A DNA stretch of 64,000 bases. Source: Crotophaga sulcirostris (taxonomy: Eukaryota; Chordata; Aves; Cuculiformes; Crotophagidae). Shown here piece by piece: positions 55,263 through 64,000 of this stretch (its first letter is position 1; every line of letters begins with the position of its first letter). The stretch is from positions 1,710,753 through 1,774,752 of the forward strand of contig VYZB01000135.1 of NCBI GenBank assembly GCA_013397455.1. The letters run 5' to 3'. The notes under the pieces were generated by a model. The model saw nothing but the letters and a program-made list of their open reading frames with translations. It was not told where the DNA came from and did not search any database. Both the position numbers and the translations under genes were made by a program.

Positions 55263-57684
55263 TTTTGCCTTTACATAGATACTATTGCAAACTGATATTT
55301 AGTTTTGATTTTGCTCTAGGGCCAAATAATGTTTCATTTAACAGGAATTGAACATATCCAGTAAACTCAAGAATATACATTTGGAAGAATAATTTAAAAT
55401 GTAAGAACATCTAGAGACAAAAGAACTTCAGGCCTGAAATTCTTAAAACCTGCAGCACAAAAGAAAAAGCGATGCATGTGTTGATATACAGCCAGAACTC
55501 CACTTCTATCACATCCCGAAGCTGCTGGTTGTTTTCTGTCCTTTAAACTTGATGGTGTGATGTTCCCTCACTTACATGTTTCTTTCATAATACTTTATTA
55601 CCAGACTTGTTTTCATAGAGAGAAAACCCACAGTCCTGTGTGCAATTCTGCAGGTACCGTTTGAGCTGCCCCTGAAAGCGCAGGACAGGGCGACTGAATT
55701 TGTAAGTGAGAACCTAACAGGTTGGACACTGAGCAAGACAAGTGGAGAGTGTGCTCTGCTCGGAATTATAAATGTGCCACCGAAAACCTGACATGCAAAT
55801 TCTAAATGTTACTAAACAAAATTGGATAGCAGACTGTATCAGGCTTTTTACATCAACTACTGCATACAAGTAAATTTACTTTGCAAGTAGAAACCTTTGT
55901 AGTACTAGAGAATACGCAAATAACATGGTACAGATAAAGAACGTGTCCCCCCGATTAGGTAATCTTCTATATTCTTGTTCATGGCCCACAGATGAATGAA
56001 AGCCAAAGCTGAGGCCACAGGAAAAAAAAATATAAGGCAACAAAGGAAGGGAGCAATCCCAGAGACACAGGTACGCAAAAAAAGTTTAGATCATTCCTCA
56101 TGGTGGTGCCAGCATTCGGTCAGCTTCACCCAGAACTGACTACAACTAAGATAGCAGATACTGACACTTCAGAAGTTTGCACTAGATCCATACAAAAGCT
56201 CCAAGGGAGCAAATGCACAGAGGAGCTCATGGAAATATGGAAACAGTATGTGCAGCAAAGCACACATGAAGAAAAGCTAGTGGCTGATGACCATCTTGTC
56301 TTAGACCAAAGCCTAACACGCTGAAGAAATATTACCAGCTGGGAATCCAGAGATGGAGGAGGTTGATTTGTGAAGAGTGCTGAATAACACTCAGATATTG
56401 CCAAAGTTACCTAAATAATTTATGTGAAAGAAGCCAAGAACAATGAACAGAAATCTGTGTCTCACTAATAAATTCTGAAGTAGGACACTGTTAGTATCCT
56501 TCTTTTGAAGGGGACAAAGCATTTCTACTCCAAAAACTCAGAATAAGAGTCACAATTACAACCTTAAGGGTGAAAAAGATTGGGGTTGAAAGACAGCTTC
56601 ATTAATAGTGGCAGCACTGAGCATGACTGCTGACAGCTTGAGACTTGTGTCCAAGCCATGCATAATTTACAGGTTTCACTGTATATGATTTCTGTCCCAA
56701 GGCAAAGTACGATTAATTCATCTAGGTTCTGGGTTTTCCTTTAAGCCTACATTTTCCATGCAAAGTCAGTAACATGCTCATACAACCCGATCCCTGAAAG
56801 TTTTGCAGCAGCAAGCACTTGTAACAAAAAATAAGAAAGTAAAATCACAGATTATGTAAGTGTATGCACGAATATTCTTTTCCCCAAGAGCTGAGTTTAT
56901 GTACCTCAGGGATGCACTCAAATCTCAAGAGCAACAATTTCTGAACACTATCTAACTGTGTACACTTCAAAAAAATGTATTTTGCTCTATATTTAATTTA
57001 TTCCTTTCATATATGGTCCAATTTAGCCTGTCCATTCCATGGTCTACTTCAGATAACAATAGTTCCTTTTGTTATAAGTCACTAACAGTAATCCCTTCAT
57101 GCTTGTTATCCAATTTTACCAAAGGCTTTTATCTGCTTTATTGACAATTACTGTTGAACTACTCTTCTCTGAACTGCATTTAATTGTAATAGAATGGATC
57201 TTCACTTCTGTAAATGACTAAAAAAAAAGTTTGGGATTACCACTGATGACAAAAATATGTTTGGAAAAGAACTACAGGAAGAAATTCAAATAATAGGACA
57301 TAGATATTCTGGCAATACACAGAAGTGGTGGCAATGGTAAGACTTTGCCCCAACTGTGCAAGAAAAAGACAGTGAATTTATTCAGGGGAGTCTTAAATCT
57401 CCGTAACCTTGTTCCTCTGTTTTTTTGTAGACTGTACTGTGAAGCTGCCAAAATAGGTTGGTTTTGCACACTGATACTAGTGAGGAGGCTGTGCATACAG
57501 ACAGACCAGGGAAGACTGTGGTTCAATGGCACCTGACACTGACAGCTTGACAGAACCAGGCCAATTGCACAAAAGGAACAGATAGACCAGAAAGACACAC
57601 TCTGTTACTTGAGAAGAGAAACAAATGCTCATTTATCTTAACTTGACTAATTAAAAATCCAAGAAAATAGGCACTGCAGCTTTT

Positions 57685-58217
57685 TCACAGCATGGGGAAT
57701 GCAAATGGACTTATCAATGGCAGCAGGGCTAGCCCTAGCTGCTGAAGGCCTCTCCTAACCAGTTCCCTTGCAACATCAATAATAACGTCGATCTCTAAGT
57801 TACAACTCAAAGTTGAAGACAGAGGGTGAGGGCCTCGAGATATTTTTTCCACCTTGTCTAATTGTCTAATGTCTTCAGGATCAAATGAATGAGCTGACAT
57901 AACTACTTGAGAAAGGGCTTCTCCAGGCCAGCAAGAGTTCATTGTGTAAATGAGTCTTTTTCTAGGATAGGAATTTAAGCCATATTCAATGCCATCCTCT
58001 GTACTTAGGGAAGCAAAGAAACTGAAGTTCCAAGTAACACACAAAATTACAGGCGTGTACATATCGATGGCTCTATTAGCGCCTTAAGACTTTTAGTACG
58101 AAAATTGTCTCTACTGAGAACCCTTCAGTGCTCTTCTATGTCGGGCTGCAATGCCTGATAGAAGATTTTCTGAATTTGCTTTGGAAACGAATGCTACAAC
58201 AACCATGAGGACTTGTA
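57685..58217 (-). other. candidate terminal exon of an unknown minus-strand transcript
   Basis: A very strong 3' splice-site context (a long pyrimidine tract, then ccttttag) ends at 58218 on the minus strand. From 58217 one frame reads QVLMVVVAFVSK, then RHRRALKGSQ and a stop (about 34 codons). A second, separate ATG frame of 125 codons follows (58062-57685), containing SAHSFDPEDIRQLDKVEKI. I recognise neither. Several chance frames of this size exist in the window, and the pyrimidine tract could simply be a homopurine repeat on the other strand. This may be non-coding or meaningless. Confidence 0.2.
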
Positions 58218-58219
58218 CT

Positions 58220-58253
58220 AAAAGGAAAGAAAAGAGGGGGAAAAAAAGGAGAA
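58220..58253 (+). repeat. homopurine run
   Basis: Thirty-four consecutive purines on the plus strand include GGGGG and A7. The complement is the pyrimidine tract that creates the splice-acceptor-like signal at 58218. Such runs are common in introns and can form triplex structures. Confidence 0.8.
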
Positions 58254-59644
58254 TAAGGCCTCAATTTGCTTCATAGCTAAAAATTATTTTAATGGAGATG
58301 AAATACAAAGACAGTCTCCTTCATCACAGTTTTATTAGGAACGGTGCTTTAACAACTGCAAGAGTCTAAAATATACGCAAGGCAGTCCTGTTGTACTGAA
58401 TCTTAGTGGGTGTCCACTAGGAAGCCTCCAGTGCAGGAATTTCTACAAAGCTCTAGTTTCCTGAACCAGGAGAGGGAGATCACTCTTTTGCTCAGTCTTT
58501 TACATTACATTAAGAAATTACCCAATAAACTCACATTTACAGTGTTCTATTTTAGGGGACATTTCTTTTCTTAAACTCAACTGTTGAACTAAAGTCATTG
58601 TCCAACACAAGAATGTACATTTTTGCCTCCTTCCTTTTCAGAGTCCATAAAAGCAACTGCACTCACCAAGTTTGCCACTGAAACAAATTATTATTTCCAA
58701 ATAACCAGAGTCCTCTGAGGGGAAACAGCATTAATCACAAGGTCCAATTCTAGAACCCTCTTCCAAAAGGTGAGCTCGCCAGCCAGGCTCCCCAGACAAG
58801 AGGTGGAGAGAAGCAGCAGCTTCCTGCAGAGGTTACAGTACTGCTCTGATTCAACCTAAAGAGAAAGCCATCCCTGTCCGGAGATGGTAAAGTGAGTTAA
58901 GCTGTCTAACTCAGCTCAGGCAGTTGGGTACTAAGTAGAGCATTGGAATAAGGTCTTTTTCTGGTTTACTTTCAAACAGAAACATACAAACTCTCTTCTT
59001 AAGGGTCCAAGACAGCAGTGAACAAAATCCAGCTTTCTCAGCTTGGGAAGAACTCAGCTTTCACAGAGTAACAAGAGAGGTTACTCTGCGGTTTTTTGTT
59101 CTTTTCAGAGGCAAAGTCAACAACCTAAACTGACCTCAGACAGTTATATCTGGGACTAAGCAAAGGCACCAACTTCTGCTAAGCAAGGACATAATCTTCT
59201 CCTCTGTAGGTAGCTCCTCATAAAGAGATACAAAACTTCTGTCAAAGCAGAAACAGGTTGGTTTTTTTCAGCACAAAGAATAATTAAGCTTTTTCTAGAT
59301 TATTTCAATAAACTTTACACACATTGACTATCTGTTACAAAAAAAAAAATAGTACTAGAGACCTATGTGCTGCTTTTACTGCTGTGCATCCCCTGCAATG
59401 AAGTGGCATCCCCCTGGGCCCTCCTCCTTAGCCACACTTCTAGGACAAGACACAATCACTCTCACACTGACCAATGAGCAAAACCTCTGAAAAAAAAAAA
59501 AACCCTCACAAAGCAAGTTTCTCTGTGAACACTGGAACTAAGAAATCTTGGTCTTCAAGGGAAGAGAGGCATGTCACAGCTAGATTCCTTGAAGTCTAAA
59601 GAAAACAGAGGCACTGAATGCGGCACATGCACCAGCTACAGTAC

Positions 59645-59755
59645 CTGGAATAGGTCTGTCCCAAGTTGGTGCCCTATTACAGATCTGCATGATGCCACTG
59701 GACTCACACCGGGAGGTGAAGGTGGGACCGGACTTGACTGCATCTGAGCAATAAA
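59645..59755 (-). other. candidate cryptic 111-bp exon
   Basis: On the minus strand a good acceptor (catctttgcag) and donor (TTCCAG|gtactg) frame 111 bp of GC-richer sequence with two fully open frames. One frame reads YCSDAVKSGPTF and then TWDRPIP. It has four cysteines and, spliced to the candidate exon at 58217, continues in frame there. If the exon were instead included in LRP6 between exons 2 and 3, the required phase meets a TGA, so it would be a poison exon. I recognise no family. Confidence 0.2.
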
Positions 59756-62700
59756 CTGCAAAGATGAAATTAGAACTTATTTTCTGACTGAGGCTCAGAC
59801 ACCTACAGTATTCACACATGCATTTTATGTATCAGCTACAAATGGTGCTTGTCTCTTTTTTTAGGCCATTGTCAGCTCGTAGATCCATCACTTTTTTTTT
59901 GCATGTGTGCTCATTGCTAGCTTAACATAACTCCATCTCATACAATTTGTGTAAGGAGCTGTGAACATTGCTCTTCTCAGCCACGCAAACCTCAGATGCA
60001 TAACCTGTAACCTCAGAGGAGCTAATTAAGAGCACAGCAAAATTCTGCAGCAACCCTTTTTCTTAGCACTCAATACATGTGACCCAAGCTTGGGAGTGGA
60101 AAGTGCCACCCATCACCAACTCTCCGACACTTGTATTTTGGATTTTAATCACATCATCAGAGGTAGCAAGAGACACAAAACATCTATGGCATAAAATATG
60201 TGGGAAGCTAGACGGCTAACAGAGCTGCTGGCAAAGCTTCTTGTACAGAGAAACATCAGCTCTTGTAGTACTACTGAAGGGGATGGCTTACTGCTCCTTT
60301 GGTTAAACCCTCCACTGGAAGCACTAACCTATGCCAGGTTTATCTTTGAGCTGTGTGCATTTAAGACAAAATATCAGAGAAAACAAGTATTAGTTTCCAG
60401 CACCACCTGCCACTAATTATGCTGCCCCACCAAAATAGTATCCAATCCCCACAAAATGAAGTGGGTCAAAAATTTCATTAAGAGAAGTCTTGATGAGATG
60501 AGATGAGAGAGGTAGAAAAGACCCATGAACTACCTATTTTGGCAGTATAATGCTGCTACTTCTTTTCTATCCTTCCAGTCCCACCTGTAGAAGAAAAAAA
60601 TGCATCCTGTGCTGGAAGCTGATGGAGCAAGAGTATCTACCAAATAACAAGGGTCTGTTAAGCAACTGTGTGCATTTCCTCTTTTGCATCTGCTCACAAA
60701 TTGAAAGACAATATGACTTTCAAAAAAGTTAGTTTCTTAGTATTCAGACAAAAGATTAAAAAAATCAGAGAATGAATTAGAAGGCTGCTAGTTGCAATTT
60801 AATGACATTGCTTTTCACAAATAATAAAAATGCTTCTGCATTTCATAATGTGGACTTGATACATCACCATGAAAATCAGATCTTTAATAGGGGTGACACA
60901 GAACTTGAAGCGTTCTTAAAATCTGTAATAACCTTAGAGAACAAACATCAGTGAACAAGAACTAGAAAACTGACAGGTAGCTTAGTAATTCTTTAAAAAA
61001 AAAGAATACCTCTGAAAACAGTTAATGGACAATGATACATGATAACCAGAACCTATAACCAAGGCTATACACGTCAACCAGCACAGGAAGCTATAACTTC
61101 TGACAAGGAGATGAGACCCCATCTCTCCTGATCTGCTCTGTTCTTGTCTCCTGAAAAAAAAATATTTTTAATCCACTACTTTTCCCTCCTCTATATTGTT
61201 ATCACCTTCTTGCCTCCTAGGGTATGCAAGACAGGTATTAAAATTCTACTGACCCAGACAAGCATTACTCCTACCTTCAATACAGGCAATACCCAGAGTA
61301 GCACAAACTATAGTGTCAGGATGAAGAAGAGCTGACAAAGGAATGAGAACTGAGCATCTGAAAAGTGCAGTACTGTTTCTTTTCGCAGGAAGCTTTTCAC
61401 TCTCATCTAAGTCCTGCTGAAATCAACGAAACAAAAATGAAGTTTACAAGTTCTCACTGAAGTGAAATAACATTTGTCAGTAACATCTGAAACTGAAAAA
61501 TCTACTCAGATAGAAACACCTCAAAACAGCGAGATCACAGCTACCACAGCTGAAAATCCTCAAACATTTTACCAATATACAACTAGCTACTGTGGGAGGA
61601 CTGCAACAAAGCTGGAAGCTGAAGTCACCAGCCATGCGAACCAGGATGACAGCCTAATGAAAAGTTGTCAAAACAGATGTTTCCACAAAACACTTTGATT
61701 TTGATGGATCAGCATTTTCTACAAAAATAACTGTCAGATAATTCCACACTAACTTCAACTAACTGAAAATCCCTTAATAAAAGCTTTAGCTCTTACTTCA
61801 CTACTTAATGCAGTTTCTATAATTCATCTCCTCAAATTCAGAAGGCAGGTCAGCACCTCTGTTTCTTGATAAACACTTCAGCAGCACATTAGCACCATGT
61901 TTTTTGCATTTGGGGATGCAGCAATGGAAAGGAGTGCACTTATCAGAAACATTCCTTGAGCCTGTCTCAGTCCCCCCCGAAGTGTTCCCGAAAGTGTTTA
62001 TACTTATTCTATGTTTTGAAACACATTTTGGCTTTTCCCCTTCTAATTTATCTAAATTGTTTGACAAGCAGCGCTGTTATAATCAACATGCAACAGCATG
62101 TTTTAAACAGTTGTTTTAAAATGCAGTCACAAAAGGCTGGCACAGCACTGGCCCAGGCCTTTGCCATTCAGGCCAACAGAATTTCAGTACCTCTTCCTGC
62201 AGGCATCGGCAAGAGTGGGAGGAGAGAAAAGGAGAAGCAGAAAAATACACTGTGCTCACAAACCAACTAAATAACATCACATGACTTGAAAAGGAAAGTA
62301 ACAGCAGGCATAGTGATTTGTCCAAGATTTCTCATCAAAACAAACAAACAAAACCCCAAACCACAACACACCACACAAGAAGGAACTGGAAACAAAATCC
62401 TCAGTTATCCATCCCTTGACAAAAGTTTCAGTAAGCAGTGTATTTGCTCAGCGATACACAAATTCCACGCAACTATAGTGATAGGGCAGACTGCACCACT
62501 ACTGGAACTCTTTTCTTTTTAGATACACTGTACCACTGAATGTGTGATTTTTTTGTAAAGTTACATGCTTGTAACTATGGCCATTTCATGGCATGAAGTC
62601 TTCAACTAAATCTGTACATCAACATTCCTTACCTGAAGGAGTAAGCTCTGCAAGCTTGGATGATGCAATCCAACCATATCCGGAAACCGTTATTATTTTC

Positions 62701-64000
62701 TACACTCTGTATTTTACTGCTGTAAAACATGTGTTGACATTTTAAGAAGTATGACCACACTGTCTTGATGCCTGTTATTTTATATCATGGTCTGATTTGC
62801 TTTAAACGCAGGAGTTCAGCTTTCATTACACCAGGGGTTACGCACAGAAACCTTCCCTTTTAGAGATCACCTATGTATCTATGGAAGTGGTTCAACAGCT
62901 TTTAATTTTAAATTACACAGCACCTGTCCCTCAACTAAAATATCCAGTTGTTAGGCTTCCCGACTCATTACTACCACCATTCCCCAGGCTACCTTTAGAC
63001 ATTTACTATACTGAAAACTCAACAGCTCATGCCCATACAGATGCCAAACCATCAATTAAACAGTCCCCTAAATGATTGCCTATTTTATGCTTTGTGCAGT
63101 GTTGTGATTTTTAAACTATCATCTATACACTTAAAGACAGAGGGGAAATATTTCCCCTATAAAAAAGGTCACATATATTCCACAACCACCACCTTTATGT
63201 TCTACAACATCAATAGCCTTCTGCAGAGCACATACCTTCTCACCACACAGCTCTCACTACGGTCTAGTTCAGAAAACATCCACAGCTCTAACACAACACA
63301 GCCATACCACACAACTGCAATACCACCACAAACCCCACGGGACTGCTAGCGCAACTGCAGTGCCTGGGGAGTTTTCCTAGCACTATGAGGTGACACAGCC
63401 AAAATGCCAGCCGTTTGGCTGAAGTAGTTTTGGTCATCTCCAAGAATCAGCACACACAAGACCCAGATAAAATGGGAGACACTTTGCATTTCTTAAAGTC
63501 ATCATCTTCAAACTGCCCTGACTTCGACCTGAGTCTGTGGACATCAGCATTTTGAACAAGCTCCCTATAACCTACAAAGACCAGATCTGGCCACCTCATA
63601 TATGAAGCTGTTAATCAGTTCTACGCAGTTTGAAAGAGTCAGTCATGAAATTCTGAGCAGCAAGCACACACACAACCTCTACCCACTGACTGGTCAACCA
63701 ACTGCACAAGGCAACAGATGGCTCCAAGCGGACTTCAATTCCAACCTAGCAGCTACCACTCACACAATGATTCCACAAACCACCGAAGTGTTTCTATACA
63801 AAAAGAAGCTAATTAAGAAAAAAACCCTCACCTATCTAAGTCTCTCTCTATGAACAAATATCTCTGTACAGTATATTTACCCCACTCATAGTCACCTTGG
63901 AAATTCTCACACACCGGGGAAGACAATTTTGTAATTGAATACCCATGCTCTTACCACTAAAATGCCAGTTTAACTGAATGATATTTTTCTTCTGGCAGTA

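Noticed and set aside
56100..56324. Hydrophilic 74-codon plus-strand frame
   Set aside because: It looks protein-like but has no family match I know and no flanking gene signals, and the antisense frame over it is open too. Treated as chance.
61474..61698. Ser/Thr/Glu-rich 74-codon plus-strand frame
   Set aside because: There are no splice context, domain or promoter cues, and frames of this size are frequent in this window.
61801..62067. Cysteine-containing minus-strand frame (CCIPKCKKHG) as a THAP-like zinc finger
   Set aside because: Spacing and the key Pro/Trp positions of THAP domains are absent. The frame is short and most likely chance.

Overview
This window is vertebrate nuclear DNA, almost certainly from a bird. 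It is AT-rich and intron-dominated, and it carries several 5'-truncated CR1 retrotransposons whose 3' ends match the avian type (rc motif 'tcatagaat...ggttggaa'). The coding content is one gene read on the minus strand: LRP6, the Wnt co-receptor. Seven consecutive internal exons are present, counted as exons 3 to 9 by homology with human LRP6/LRP5. From high to low coordinates they are 42216-42019, 29172-28976, 28248-28117, 18307-17911, 17365-17194, 3108-2892 and 1600-1311. Their lengths are 198, 197, 132, 397, 172, 217 and 290 bp. All have AG/GT borders, they keep one continuous reading frame, and none contains a stop or frameshift. They encode about human residues 150-684: the end of beta-propeller 1, EGF-like 1, all of propeller 2, EGF-like 2 and the start of propeller 3. 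LRP6 rather than LRP5 is indicated by diagnostic stretches such as [23 protein letters not shown] and [12 protein letters not shown].

Exons 1-2 (signal peptide and first blades) lie beyond position 64000. Exon 10 onward (rest of the ectodomain, membrane span, PPPSP tail) lies below position 1. Roughly 62.4 of the 64 kb is intron. Intron 2 is at least 21.8 kb, intron 3 is 12.8 kb, intron 5 is 9.8 kb and intron 7 is 14.1 kb. Introns 4, 6 and 8 are short (727, 545 and 1291 bp).

The introns hold CR1 fragments in both orientations (about 7.6-9.0, 21.6-21.9, 25.6-26.5, 30.0 and 55.0-55.3 kb, with a doubtful relic at 11.7 kb). They also hold two related copies of a short non-autonomous hAT-like DNA transposon (6607-6810 and 47949-48133), a few simple repeats, and several stretches that look like candidate regulatory elements by motif content alone. 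No tRNA, rRNA, CRISPR array, complete retrovirus or second recognisable protein gene was found.

No new biological system can be claimed here. The most useful leads are the hAT-like mini-transposon family, a possible pair of unrecognised minus-strand exons in intron 2 (59645-59755 and up to 58217), and a cluster of repeated TTAATTGGGACA motifs near 47.0 kb.
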